A stretch of DNA of 55,229 nt from Eubacteriales bacterium (GCA_028693055.1 JAQUWD010000021.1:1-55229); one strand, 5' to 3'; shown: positions 46,157-54,914, numbered from the stretch's first letter. Notes: generated from the letters alone by a model not told the origin. Program-made: numbers and translations.

Positions 46157-47404
46157 ATGCGGGTGATTCTCCATGCGGATCTGAACAATTTCTATGCCTC
46201 CGTGGCCTGCCGTCAGGAGCCGCGATTGATGGAAAGGCCCGTGGCCGTCTGCGGCGACCCCTCTCTTCGTCACGGCATTGTGCTGGCAAAGAATACTCCC
46301 GCCAAAAAACTGGGTGTGCAAACGGGGCAGGTCATTTGGCAGGCGCGGCAGACCTGCCCGGAGCTTCTCACCGTAGGGGTGGATTATCGCGAGGTATTGC
46401 GGATGAGCGCCGTTGTGCGCGGCATTTTTCAGCGCTATACCAGCCATGTGCAGCCCTTCGGCTCCGACGAGGCGTGGCTGGACATTTCCGGCCCCCGTAT
46501 GGACATACAGGACGGCGTGCGGATCGCCAACCATCTGCGCCATACGGTGCGGGAGGAGACGGGCCTTACTGTCAGCGTGGGGGTGAGCAATAATCGTATC
46601 TTTTCGAAGCTGGGCAGCGATTTGAAAAAGCCGGACGCGGTCAGCGTGGTCTGTGAGGCCAATCGGGATACGGTATTGGATCCTCTGCCCATTTCAGACC
46701 TTCTTTTTATTGGTCGTAAAACCGCTGTCAAACTTAACAATATCGGCATTTATACCATAGGGCAGCTTCACGATGCAAACCCCGCCGTGTTAAAGAGCGT
46801 TTTGGGTAAAACCGGACTGATGCTCAGCGGCTTTGCCCACGGGGACGACGCGGCGGGGGTGCTGAGCAGCGACGCAACGCCGCAGCCCAAAAGCATCGGC
46901 AACTCCGTGACCACCTCTAAGGATTTGCATACCTTGGAAGAGGCGAAGATCACGCTCTTTGGGCTATGCGAAAGCGTGGGCATGCGGCTGCGAAGACACG
47001 GCCTGATGGGACGGGTGGTGCAGCTTACCCTCCGGGACACGGAGCTGAAAACCTTTCAGCGCCAACGAGCCTTGTCCTTTTCCACCGATTGCAGCTTCGA
47101 TCTTTTTGAAACGGCTTATTCTTTGCTGCGGGAAAACTGGACGCAGCAAATGCCGCTGCGGCTGCTGGGTGTAAACGCGAGCCAGCTGTGCCCGGTGGGG
47201 GAGGCATTGCAGCTTTCTTTTCTACCCGAGGACAACCTGCGGCAAAAACGCGTTATGATGGAGCGCACCGTGGACGAAATCCGGGAAAAGTACGGCTACT
47301 TTGCCATTCGCCGGGCGGTGATGCTCTCGGATAGCGGGCTGGGGAACGTCAATCCGGCCCAGGAGCACGTGCTGGTGCCGGAGCCTTATTTTCGGAAGGA
47401 GTAG
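46157..47404 (+). CDS. dinB: DNA polymerase IV, Y-family translesion polymerase
   Basis: A 415-residue Y-family polymerase. Metal ligands are D8 in HADLNNFYASV and D104-E105 in FGSDEAWLDIS; the palm continues with TVSVGVSNNRIFSKLGSDLKKP, and helix-hairpin-helix and little-finger domains follow. QLSFL near residue 353 looks like a beta-clamp binding motif. It copies past damaged bases. The ATG is seven bases after GGAGGG. Promoter and LexA box show that it is an SOS gene. Confidence 0.93.
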   Translation: MRVILHADLNNFYASVACRQEPRLMERPVAVCGDPSLRHGIVLAKNTPAKKLGVQTGQVIWQARQTCPELLTVGVDYREVLRMSAVVRGIFQRYTSHVQPFGSDEAWLDISGPRMDIQDGVRIANHLRHTVREETGLTVSVGVSNNRIFSKLGSDLKKPDAVSVVCEANRDTVLDPLPISDLLFIGRKTAVKLNNIGIYTIGQLHDANPAVLKSVLGKTGLMLSGFAHGDDAAGVLSSDATPQPKSIGNSVTTSKDLHTLEEAKITLFGLCESVGMRLRRHGLMGRVVQLTLRDTELKTFQRQRALSFSTDCSFDLFETAYSLLRENWTQQMPLRLLGVNASQLCPVGEALQLSFLPEDNLRQKRVMMERTVDEIREKYGYFAIRRAVMLSDSGLGNVNPAQEHVLVPEPYFRKE

Positions 47405-47453
47405 CGGACACACAAGGCTCATTTTGTTGTTAATCAATACGCAGCTTCACGGC

Positions 47454-47483
47454 TTGACAAAAGCGACACTAGTGTCGTATTAT
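47454..47483 (+). promoter_or_regulatory. Promoter of the TetR gene
   Basis: TTGACA, 18 bases, TATTAT; the spacer is filled by the first of two palindromic operators. Confidence 0.75.
47464..47477. promoter_or_regulatory. TetR operator 1, in the promoter spacer
   Basis: CGACACTAGTGTCG is a perfect 14-base palindrome between the -35 and -10 elements. It shares the CGACA/TGTCG arms with operator 2, which points to one regulator for both. Confidence 0.75.
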
Positions 47484-47487
47484 AAAA

Positions 47488-47505
47488 AGCGACATTGATG
47501 TCGCT
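47488..47505. promoter_or_regulatory. TetR operator 2, just after the -10 element
   Basis: AGCGACATTGATGTCGCT has perfect 8-base arms, and the symmetry extends further into an A-run and a T-run (47484-47509). It lies over the expected start of transcription. The TetR protein encoded 36 bases on is the evident ligand. Confidence 0.75.
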
Positions 47506-47540
47506 TTTTGGTTTTTCATTCTGCAAAGGAGGCGAGCCCT

Positions 47541-48113
47541 GTGACGGGAAAAGGGGATCAAACGAGACAAATGATTTTGGAAAAATCTAAAGCATTGCTG
47601 ATGGATAAGGGGTATCATGCACTGACCATGAGCTGCATTTGCGCCCAAACCGGACTGAGCCGCGGGGGGCTATACCGCTATTTTTCTTCCACGGAAGAAA
47701 TCTTTTTGGCATTGCTGGGCGATGATAAGGATCATTGGCTTGACCGGCTGAACGACGCCATGGAGAAAGGAAGCTCTGCCAAAGAAATACTCCGCTACTA
47801 TCTGAGTGAAATGAAAAAAGGTATTTTGGCTGGAGAAGGCAGGCTGTCGCTCACTGCCTATGAGTATGTGCGCACAGCGAACCGGGAGTTTGCTTTCCAA
47901 AGATACGAAACGGCATTGGCTATGACTGAACGGTTGCTTGCATATGGACAGGCACGCGGCGAATACGCTCCGTTTGATAGCAAAGCGATGGCAGCGTTTT
48001 TTCTCGTCTTTATGGATGGCTTACGCATCTCCGGCTCTGTGATCCCTTTTTCGTCAAGCGATCTGGATGGTCAGCTGAAAATCCTTGAAGCGCAGATTTT
48101 GGTTCAGGATTAA
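47541..48113 (+). CDS. TetR-family transcriptional regulator
   Basis: A 190-residue TetR/AcrR regulator. The DNA-binding region is complete: QTRQMILEKSKALLMDKGYHALTMSCICAQTGLSRGGLYRYF, followed by an all-helical ligand domain that shows no close similarity I can name. The start is GTG, eight bases after GGAGG; an earlier in-frame ATG lies in the operator region. It probably represses itself and the MutS-like genes 12 bases downstream through the two palindromic operators. Its inducer is unknown. Confidence 0.9.
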   Translation: MTGKGDQTRQMILEKSKALLMDKGYHALTMSCICAQTGLSRGGLYRYFSSTEEIFLALLGDDKDHWLDRLNDAMEKGSSAKEILRYYLSEMKKGILAGEGRLSLTAYEYVRTANREFAFQRYETALAMTERLLAYGQARGEYAPFDSKAMAAFFLVFMDGLRISGSVIPFSSSDLDGQLKILEAQILVQD

Positions 48114-48125
48114 GAAGGTGTGTGT

Positions 48126-49334
48126 GTGGACTTTTACAGCATTCTTTACCCGACCCGGGAGCAGGAGGCGCGTTCCAAAGCGCACCCGTGGCTTTTTGCG
48201 GCGAAGCGCGGCGCGAATCTAAAAAAAGAGTATGTGCTGCGGGGCAATAAGCTGGTTTTGGCTGATCCGGACGATGCAAAATCCTCGGCTTGCTATCCGG
48301 CTTTGTATATGGATATTAATTTTCATCAGGTAATCGAAGCAATCTGCTGCAAAGCGGACGGCGCAAGCCTGAAAGCCTATTATCAGGATTTCTGCTGTGA
48401 CGACGATATGCTGGCTTACCGTCAGGAGGTGTTTGCGGCGCTGTCAAAGGAGCGATGCAGTAGTCTCCTACGCTGCTTTTGCCAATCTGTGGGAGAGGCG
48501 CAGAACGCCCTTCAATATGCGGAGCAGGCTGCGTGCCCGGCACAAAAGGATCGATATCTCATCGACGCTGTTTTTATCTATGGAAACGCTCTTTTTACGC
48601 TATGCGCGGCGGAACGGTCTATTATGGGCAGCTCCCGAGGCTTAAGGGCGTTTGTTGCAGAAGCTGCCGGACAGGCTGCCCAAATGAAAAGCCTGTTTAC
48701 CGAGGTTCAAGAGATCCGGCGAGAAATGGACGGGATTCAAATCCAGCTAAGAATCGTAAACGGAAGCGTATCCGTATACACTGAGAAGCCCGCGCAGGAC
48801 TATGCTGAACGGCTGAATCAGACATTGCAAGCACAAAATCTCTGGAAGGTTCAAATCAATCAATCGGCGAAGGATACGGGGGTGTTTCGCCAACGGGGAA
48901 TGACGCTTCTTGAGACGCAGGTGCTGGAACGCGTTGCCAGACGATATCCCCAAAGCTTTGAACGCATGCATAGCGCGGCGCTGAGGGTTCGAAGGCTCAT
49001 TGCGGAACCAGTAGCCCGTTTTACGCAGGAAATACGCTTCTATTTTTCGTTCGATGATTTTAGAAAATCCATACCTGCAATACCGTTTACCTTGCCGGAA
49101 GAGTCAGCCGATGGGGCATTCGAGCTACAAGGCGTCATCGATTTGGCTTTAGCGTTGACGGGAACGGACGTAACGCCGAATGACTTTAAACTGGCTCCCG
49201 GCGAGCTTGGCGTTGTCGTTACCGGGGCAAATCAAGGAGGGAAAACCACCTTTGCCCGCGCCCTTGGTCAAGTTGTGGTTATGATGATGCTTGGGCTTCC
49301 CGTAACACGGTGGATTTATCACAAAGAAATCTGA
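48126..49334 (+). CDS. MutS-like ATPase, truncated just after Walker A
   Basis: A 402-residue fragment of the small MutS-like ATPases that occur in tandem pairs behind TetR genes in Clostridia. The N-terminal and lever parts are intact, and the ATPase domain starts (GELGVVVTGANQGGKTTFARALGQ), with Walker A at about 366-376. After GLPV the frame runs into nine unrelated residues and a stop, so Walker B, signature and dimer parts are missing. It should not bind and hydrolyse ATP normally. The start is a GTG seven bases after GAAGG; another GTG two codons earlier is less well placed. The 3' end overlaps the next fragment in another frame. Confidence 0.8.
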   Translation: MDFYSILYPTREQEARSKAHPWLFAAKRGANLKKEYVLRGNKLVLADPDDAKSSACYPALYMDINFHQVIEAICCKADGASLKAYYQDFCCDDDMLAYRQEVFAALSKERCSSLLRCFCQSVGEAQNALQYAEQAACPAQKDRYLIDAVFIYGNALFTLCAAERSIMGSSRGLRAFVAEAAGQAAQMKSLFTEVQEIRREMDGIQIQLRIVNGSVSVYTEKPAQDYAERLNQTLQAQNLWKVQINQSAKDTGVFRQRGMTLLETQVLERVARRYPQSFERMHSAALRVRRLIAEPVARFTQEIRFYFSFDDFRKSIPAIPFTLPEESADGAFELQGVIDLALALTGTDVTPNDFKLAPGELGVVVTGANQGGKTTFARALGQVVVMMMLGLPVTRWIYHKEI

Positions 49335-49849
49335 CCGTAATCACCGGCCAAAATCAAGGCGGGAAAACGACATTTTTACGTAGCGTCGGCTTGGCGCAGA
49401 CGATGGGGCAAAGCGGTATGTTTGCAACGGCCCAGTCCTATGCATGTCCCTGCTTTACGGAGGTTTTTACACATTTTCCAAGCGGGGAAGACGAAACGAT
49501 GAGCAGCGGTTTGCTGGATATGGAGCTGAAAAAGCTGAGCGACATCATTGACCAGCTTCACGGCAATTCGTTATTGCTGATGAACGAATCCTTTCAAACC
49601 ACTACCGACGATGCAGCCAAGGAGCTGGCGAATGAAATCGTACCGGCATTGTGCCGTCAGAAAGTCAAGATTTTGTTTGTAACCCATTTATATGGTTATG
49701 CAAAGGAAACGTGGGATAACCAGAAGAAGGACGCTCTGTTTTTGTCCCCTAGGGGCGCATCGTACGGTGACAAGCAATATCAATTGCGAGAAGCCGAGCC
49801 CAGCCAGTCCGCGGCAGGCACAAGGCTCTATGATGAATTGCTAGGGTAG
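49310..49849 (+). CDS. MutS-like ATPase domain remnant of a second paralogue
   Basis: A 179-residue reading frame with a full MutS-type ATPase domain but no N-terminal domains. It begins VDLSQRNLTVITGQNQGGKTTFLRSVGLAQTMGQ, with its own Walker A about 12 residues in, then DETMSSGLLDMELKKLSDII, the Walker B region LLLMNESFQTTTDDAAKELA and LFVTHLYGYA. The GTG used as start has no ribosome binding site, so it is probably not translated on its own. Walker A thus occurs twice within 122 bases in two frames. This is what a deletion joining two tandem paralogues would leave, rather than a simple frameshift. Confidence 0.75.
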   Translation: MDLSQRNLTVITGQNQGGKTTFLRSVGLAQTMGQSGMFATAQSYACPCFTEVFTHFPSGEDETMSSGLLDMELKKLSDIIDQLHGNSLLLMNESFQTTTDDAAKELANEIVPALCRQKVKILFVTHLYGYAKETWDNQKKDALFLSPRGASYGDKQYQLREAEPSQSAAGTRLYDELLG

Positions 49850-49875
49850 CGTTATCGTTTTCACATAATCTTCAC

Positions 49876-49904
49876 TTGACAATCAAAAACCTGATTTTTA
49901 TAAT
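49876..49904 (+). promoter_or_regulatory. Promoter of the MarR-ABC exporter operon
   Basis: TTGACA, 17 bases, TATAAT: a perfect sigma-A promoter, 51 bases before the MarR start codon. Confidence 0.9.
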
Positions 49905-49936
49905 GTTGGATGTCAAACAGTACGACACCCAACATT
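49902..49936. promoter_or_regulatory. Long inverted-repeat operator of the MarR regulator
   Basis: AATGTTGGATGTC and GACACCCAACATT are 13-base arms with one mismatch, 9 bases apart. The element starts in the -10 hexamer and covers the transcription start. It fits autoregulation by the MarR protein encoded just downstream. Confidence 0.8.
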
Positions 49937-49955
49937 TTTGTCTAGGGAGGTAGAA

Positions 49956-50429
49956 ATGCGACCTGATCAAACCGCTAACCGCATGGTGGGCAAAGAAATC
50001 CACCGCCTTTCCAACCGCATTAAGCGAAGCATGGACTCAACCGACGCCCATGGACGGATTGAAGCCGTTACGGGAAGCAACGGCTGGATTATCCGCTTTT
50101 TGAGCGAGCGGGAGGAGCAAGCCGTTTATCAAAAGGATCTGGAAAATGAATTCGGCATCACCCGCTCCACCGCCTCCAAGGTGATCCGGTTGATGGAGCA
50201 AAAAGGGCTTGTCACCCGGGAAAGCGTAGCCCACGACGCACGGTTGAAGCGGCTGCGGCTGACGGACAAATCCCGGGAGCTTTCCATGGAGATGCACCGA
50301 TTGGGCGACGCGATGGATCACCGCCTGTTGATGGGCTTTACCCAAGAAGAAGAGGCGCAGCTATACCGCTTTTTAGACAGAATGATGGAAAATCTGGAAT
50401 CCACCGAACAGGAGAGGGGATCAAAATGA
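49956..50429 (+). CDS. MarR-family regulator of the ABC exporter
   Basis: A 157-residue MarR regulator with the winged-helix segment YQKDLENEFGITRSTASKVIRLMEQKGLVTRESVAHDARLKRLRLTDKSRE. The wing motif DARLKRLRLT takes the place of the common DxRxKxxxLT. The ATG is five bases after GGGAGG; a longer reading begins inside that binding site. Its stop overlaps the start of the first exporter gene (ATGA). It probably represses the operon until a drug or other ligand binds. Confidence 0.92.
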   Translation: MRPDQTANRMVGKEIHRLSNRIKRSMDSTDAHGRIEAVTGSNGWIIRFLSEREEQAVYQKDLENEFGITRSTASKVIRLMEQKGLVTRESVAHDARLKRLRLTDKSRELSMEMHRLGDAMDHRLLMGFTQEEEAQLYRFLDRMMENLESTEQERGSK

Positions 50430-52174
50430 TCAAAAAACTAATGAAAAGCATACGGGAATATAAAATACCGTCTCTCAAAGCGCCGGTGTATGTATCGCTG
50501 GAGGTGGTCATGGAGGTGGTGATTCCGCTTCTGATGGCGCAGCTCATCGATAACGGAATCACTGGCGGCAGCATGCCCTATATCTATAAAATGGGACTGG
50601 TGTTGCTGCTGTCGGCGGCGCTGTCCCTTTGCTTTGGCGCGCTGGCGGGCAAATACGCGGCTATTGCGTCGGCGGGCTTTGCCAAAAATCTGCGCAAGGA
50701 TATGTTTGAGCATGTGCAGCATTTTTCCTTTGCCAATATCGATCACTTTTCCACCGCCGGGCTTGTCACCCGCATGACCACGGACGTGACCAACGTGCAG
50801 AACGCCTATCAAATGATCGTCCGCATGGCGTTCCGTTCGCCCTTCATGCTGATTTTTTCGTTAATCGCCTCCATCACCATCGACTGGCGTCTTTCGCTGA
50901 TCTTTTTGGCCTTTATTCCTGTTTTGGGCGGCGGGCTGTACCTAATCGCCACGAAGGCTCACCCCATTTTTGAGCGGGTCTTTAGAACCTACGACCGTTT
51001 AAACGGCGTGGTGCAGGAAAACCTCCGGGGCATTCGGGTGGTAAAGTCCTTTGTGCGTCAGGACTATGAAGAAAAGAAGTTCGACGACATCTCCAGCGAG
51101 ATTTACCAAGATTTTTCTAAGGCAGAAAAGACCCTTGCCTTTAATATGCCGCTGATGCAGTTTTGCATGTACGCCTGTATGCTACTGCTCAGCTGGCTTG
51201 GCGCTCAGGCTGTAGTAGCCTGCGGCGGAGACGCGGCGTTGGGCCTTTCCACCGGCGAGCTCACCAGCCTGTTCACCTATGCCATGCAGATTTTGTCCAG
51301 CCTGATGATGCTGTCCATGGTGTTTGTTATGATTGTTATTTCTCGCGCCTCTATGGAGCGCATTGTGGAGGTGCTGGACGAAAGCAGCGATATCGTCACC
51401 CCGGAGAACGCGCTGACCGAAGTGAAAAACGGTTCCATCCGCTTCCGGGATGTGACCTTCCGCTACAACCAAAGCTCGGAAAAACCGGCCTTGGATCATG
51501 TGAATCTGGAAATCCAGTCCGGCCAGACCATCGGCATGCTGGGCGGCACCGGCTCCTCCAAATCAACGCTGGTGCAGCTGATTCCCCGGCTCTATGACGC
51601 GAGCGAGGGCGCGGTGGAGGTGGGCGGCGAGGACGTGCGACGCTACGATTTGGACGCGCTGCGCAGCTCCGTTGCCTTCGTGCTGCAAAAGAACGAGCTA
51701 TTTTCCGGCACCATCAGCGAGAATCTGCGCTGGGGCAATGAAAACGCTACCGACGAGGAGCTGCGCCATGCCTGCGAGCTAGCCCAAGCGGACGGCTTCA
51801 TTCAGGGCTTTGAGGACGGCTACGAAACTCACATCGAACAGGGCGGAAGCAATGTATCCGGCGGGCAGAAGCAGCGGCTGTGCATTGCCCGCGCACTGCT
51901 CAAAAATCCCAAAATTCTCATTCTGGACGACTCCACCAGCGCGGTGGATACCGCGACGGACGCAGCCATCCGGCGCGCCTTCCGGGAGGAAATCCCCGAT
52001 GTGACAAAGCTGATCATCGCTCAGCGGGTAGCCTCCGTGATGGATGCGGATAAGATCATCGTGCTGGACGAGGGGCGCGTCGCTGCCTTCGGCAGCCATG
52101 AAGAGCTGCTTCAAACCAACGCGATTTATCGGGAAGTTTATGAATCTCAAATGAAAGGCGGCGATGAGGAATGA
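50426..52174 (+). CDS. ABC exporter half-transporter with degenerate ATP site
   Basis: A 582-residue protein with an N-terminal six-helix exporter domain (about 1-310) and a C-terminal ATPase domain. Walker A is GGTGSSKST and the signature is VSGGQKQR. After Walker B the catalytic glutamate is replaced (LILDDSTSAVD), and the H-loop histidine is a glutamine (IIAQRVAS). These changes are typical of the inactive-site partner in heterodimeric multidrug exporters of the BmrC/BmrD type. The start overlaps the MarR stop, and its own stop overlaps the partner gene, so all three are coupled. Confidence 0.93.
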   Translation: MIKKLMKSIREYKIPSLKAPVYVSLEVVMEVVIPLLMAQLIDNGITGGSMPYIYKMGLVLLLSAALSLCFGALAGKYAAIASAGFAKNLRKDMFEHVQHFSFANIDHFSTAGLVTRMTTDVTNVQNAYQMIVRMAFRSPFMLIFSLIASITIDWRLSLIFLAFIPVLGGGLYLIATKAHPIFERVFRTYDRLNGVVQENLRGIRVVKSFVRQDYEEKKFDDISSEIYQDFSKAEKTLAFNMPLMQFCMYACMLLLSWLGAQAVVACGGDAALGLSTGELTSLFTYAMQILSSLMMLSMVFVMIVISRASMERIVEVLDESSDIVTPENALTEVKNGSIRFRDVTFRYNQSSEKPALDHVNLEIQSGQTIGMLGGTGSSKSTLVQLIPRLYDASEGAVEVGGEDVRRYDLDALRSSVAFVLQKNELFSGTISENLRWGNENATDEELRHACELAQADGFIQGFEDGYETHIEQGGSNVSGGQKQRLCIARALLKNPKILILDDSTSAVDTATDAAIRRAFREEIPDVTKLIIAQRVASVMDADKIIVLDEGRVAAFGSHEELLQTNAIYREVYESQMKGGDEE

Positions 52175-54087
52175 TGAAAATGAAAATGCCCGCCGGAGGC
52201 TCCCGTGGGCCTAAAAGCGTCAAGGGGACCGTCCGTCGGCTGATGAGCTACGTGGGCGCATACCGTTGGCGGCTGGCTGCCGTGGTGCTGTGTATTTTGA
52301 TTAGCGCCGTAGTCAGCGTGCTCAGCTCCTTGTTTCTGCAAACCTTGATTGACGATTACATTACGCCGCTGCTGGCGGCTGCTGTCCCCGATTTTTCAGG
52401 CCTGCTGCGCACTGTGTTGATGATGGGCTGCGTATTCCTCGGCGGCGTACTGTGCGGGTATCTCTACAACCGTTTGATGGTGGTGGTGGCGCAGGGGGTG
52501 CTGAAGCGCATTCGGGACGATATGTTCGCCCATATGCAGACCTTGCCGGTGCGCTACTTTGACGCCCATAGCCACGGCGAGGTAATGAGCCATTACACCA
52601 ACGATACGGATACCCTGCGCCAGATGATCGCTCAGGCGCTGCCCCAGGTGTTTTCTTCGGTAATTACCATCGTGGCGGTGCTGTGCGCCATGCTGTCTGT
52701 CAGCCTGTGGCTGACGCTGTTCGTGCTGGCCTATGCTGCCATGATGATGACGGTCACCAAAAAGCTTTCCGGCAAAAGCGGCAAGTACTTTATGCATCAG
52801 CAGCAGTCCCTTGCCGACGTAAACGGCTATATCGAAGAAATGGTCAACGGTCAGCGGGTAGTCAAGGTCTTTTGCCACGAAAATAAGACTGTGGAGGAGT
52901 TTGTCAAAAAAAATGACGAGCTGTGCCAAAACGCTACCGCCGCCAATAAGTTTGCCAATATTCTGATGCCTGTTATGAACAATATGGGCCATGCCCTCTA
53001 TGTGCTGCTGGCTGTGATCGGCGCGGCGCTGGGCTTGGCGGGGGTCGCTAACGTGAGCCTTGCTGGGGTAAACGTGCTTACTCTTGGCATGATCGCCTCC
53101 TTCATGACCCTTTCCCGCAGCTTTGTGATGCCCTTAAGTCAGGTATCTCAGCAGCTGGCCTCCATTATCATGGCGCTGGCTGGGGCAGAGCGGATCTTCA
53201 CTTTGATGGACGAGGAGTCGGAGCGGGACGAAGGCTATGTAACGCTGGTCAACGCCGCTCAGGAGGACGGAAAGCTTCGGGAGGTGACGGAGCACACCGG
53301 CCTATGGGCGTGGAAGCATCCCCATCATGAGGGCAGCGTAAGCTATACGCCCCTTACCGGCGATATTGTGCTGGACGATGTGGATTTTGGCTATGAGAAA
53401 GACAAGCCTGTGCTGCATAACGTTTCTCTTTATGCAAAGCCGGGCCAAAAGATCGCCTTCGTAGGAGCGACGGGCGCGGGCAAAACCACCATTACCAATT
53501 TGATCAACCGCTTTTACGATATCGCGGACGGCAAAATCCGCTATGACGGCATCAATATCAACAAGATCAAGAAGGACGATCTACGGCGCTCCTTGGGCGT
53601 GGTATTGCAGGACGTTAACCTCTTCACCGGCACGGTGATGGAAAACCTGCGCTACGGCAAGCTGGACGCCACCGATGAGGAATGCATTGCCGCCGCCAAA
53701 CGGGTCAATGCGGACGGCTTCATTCGCATGCTGCCCAAGGGCTACGATACCTTGCTGACCGGCGACGGCAGCGGGCTGTCTCAGGGCCAGCGGCAGCTGA
53801 TTTCCATCGCTCGGGCCGCCGTGGCTGATCCTCCCGTGATGATTCTGGACGAGGCAACCTCCTCCATTGATACGCGGACCGAGGCTATCGTACAAAAGGG
53901 CATGGACGCGCTGATGCACGGACGCACGGTGTTTGTGATTGCCCATAGGCTTTCCACCGTTCGCAACGCAGACGCAATCATGGTGTTGGATCATGGCCGC
54001 ATCATCGAGCGCGGCGATCATCAATCGCTGATTAAGCAGCGCGGTACCTACTATCGCTTGTATACGGGCGCGTTTGAGCTAGAATAA
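52171..54087 (+). CDS. ABC exporter half-transporter with canonical ATP site
   Basis: A 638-residue protein with an N-terminal six-helix domain (about 25-330) and a C-terminal ATPase. Walker A is GATGAGKTT, Walker B MILDEATSSID with the catalytic glutamate, and the H-loop VIAHRLST; the signature LSQGQRQ replaces the usual LSGGQ, as often found in the partner of a degenerate half. An extra 50 or so residues (EDGKLREVTEHTGLWAWKHPHHEG) lie between the two domains, as in BmrD-type partners. With the preceding gene it should form a heterodimeric exporter. The exact start among several close ATGs is uncertain. Confidence 0.94.
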   Translation: MMKMKMPAGGSRGPKSVKGTVRRLMSYVGAYRWRLAAVVLCILISAVVSVLSSLFLQTLIDDYITPLLAAAVPDFSGLLRTVLMMGCVFLGGVLCGYLYNRLMVVVAQGVLKRIRDDMFAHMQTLPVRYFDAHSHGEVMSHYTNDTDTLRQMIAQALPQVFSSVITIVAVLCAMLSVSLWLTLFVLAYAAMMMTVTKKLSGKSGKYFMHQQQSLADVNGYIEEMVNGQRVVKVFCHENKTVEEFVKKNDELCQNATAANKFANILMPVMNNMGHALYVLLAVIGAALGLAGVANVSLAGVNVLTLGMIASFMTLSRSFVMPLSQVSQQLASIIMALAGAERIFTLMDEESERDEGYVTLVNAAQEDGKLREVTEHTGLWAWKHPHHEGSVSYTPLTGDIVLDDVDFGYEKDKPVLHNVSLYAKPGQKIAFVGATGAGKTTITNLINRFYDIADGKIRYDGININKIKKDDLRRSLGVVLQDVNLFTGTVMENLRYGKLDATDEECIAAAKRVNADGFIRMLPKGYDTLLTGDGSGLSQGQRQLISIARAAVADPPVMILDEATSSIDTRTEAIVQKGMDALMHGRTVFVIAHRLSTVRNADAIMVLDHGRIIERGDHQSLIKQRGTYYRLYTGAFELE

Positions 54088-54096
54088 AGTTGCGAC

Positions 54097-54136
54097 AAAA
54101 GGGGGCATGACCGCTGCGGCGGTCATGCCCCCTTTT
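54097..54136. terminator. Bidirectional terminator after the ABC exporter operon
   Basis: A perfect 18-base-pair stem (from AAAAGGGGGCATGACCGC at 54097 to CCCCCTTTT at 54136) with a TGCG loop, and A- and T-runs at both ends. It lies between the convergent exporter and EAL genes and serves both. Confidence 0.92.
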
Positions 54137-54137
54137 A

Positions 54138-54914
54138 TCAGATATGCTTCTTGGCATAATTGCAAATGTACTGGCGCAGCTCCTCCATGGGCATGGGCTT
54201 GCCGATCATGTAGCCCTGCCCCTTGCGGCAGTCGATCTCCTCAAAGAACTCAAACTGCTCCTGATTTTCGATGCCCTTGGCGCATACGTACATATCCAAG
54301 GTATGAGCCATATGCACTACGGCTACAATGACGCGGCAGGCTTGCTCGCTTTCGGGGATACGCGCTGCAAAGGAACGGTCCAGCTCCAGACCGTCGAAAT
54401 GAACGTCGCTTAGTAAATCAATATTTGAGTATCCCGTGCCGAAGTTGGCCAGCAGCAACGCCACGCCGTGGTCGTCATGGAGACGGTTCAGGTTTTGCAC
54501 GCCTTGCTCTGTTAAGCGCTGCGCCTCGCTTAACTCAAATTGCAGCTTTTGGGGAGGAAGGCCCGTCTTTTGTAGCAGGCTCATGACCCGCTCCACAAAA
54601 TCACTGTGATTGGCGTAGGAGGGCAGCAGATTCATGGACAACGTCAGGTGAGCTGCGGTTTCGTCGCTCAGCTTCATCGCGGAGCCCATAGCGGACTCCA
54701 TAAACCAGCTGGAGTAAAGCTCGGTTAGTCGCTCGTCCTTTTCAATCAACTCCACAATGGGCCAAGCATAGGTTTCTTCTCCGCCCGGCATGCGCACCTT
54801 CTCCGCAAAAACCTCATAGGTGTTGCAGGTGTTTTTACCAAAAGTCCATTTTGGCTGCCCGTATAGGCTAAAAGCCCCATCCATGATTAGATTACGAATC
54901 ACGCTGTGTTCCAT
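54138..54914 (-). CDS. Degenerate EAL-domain protein, probably not a phosphodiesterase
   Basis: A 258-residue protein that is one EAL domain. Fold landmarks are kept: SMNLLPSY with N95, QFELSE (127-130) and QGYMIGKP near the end. Catalytic positions are changed: the EAL motif reads AEKVR (38 on), the metal-binding DDFG is ANFG (156-159), the lysine of LKIDRS is glutamate (LELDRS) and the glutamate of AEGVE is lysine (AKGIE). It should not hydrolyse c-di-GMP, but might bind it or a protein. The ATG follows AGGAGG. No sensor domain is attached. A GGDEF protein is also encoded in the window. Confidence 0.9.
   Translation of the reverse strand: MEHSVIRNLIMDGAFSLYGQPKWTFGKNTCNTYEVFAEKVRMPGGEETYAWPIVELIEKDERLTELYSSWFMESAMGSAMKLSDETAAHLTLSMNLLPSYANHSDFVERVMSLLQKTGLPPQKLQFELSEAQRLTEQGVQNLNRLHDDHGVALLLANFGTGYSNIDLLSDVHFDGLELDRSFAARIPESEQACRVIVAVVHMAHTLDMYVCAKGIENQEQFEFFEEIDCRKGQGYMIGKPMPMEELRQYICNYAKKHI

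Noticed and set aside
48126..49849. One MutS-like gene broken by a single frameshift, or a programmed frameshift
   Set aside because: Either would give only one Walker A motif in the joined product; two are present, in different frames, so a deletion between two paralogues fits better.
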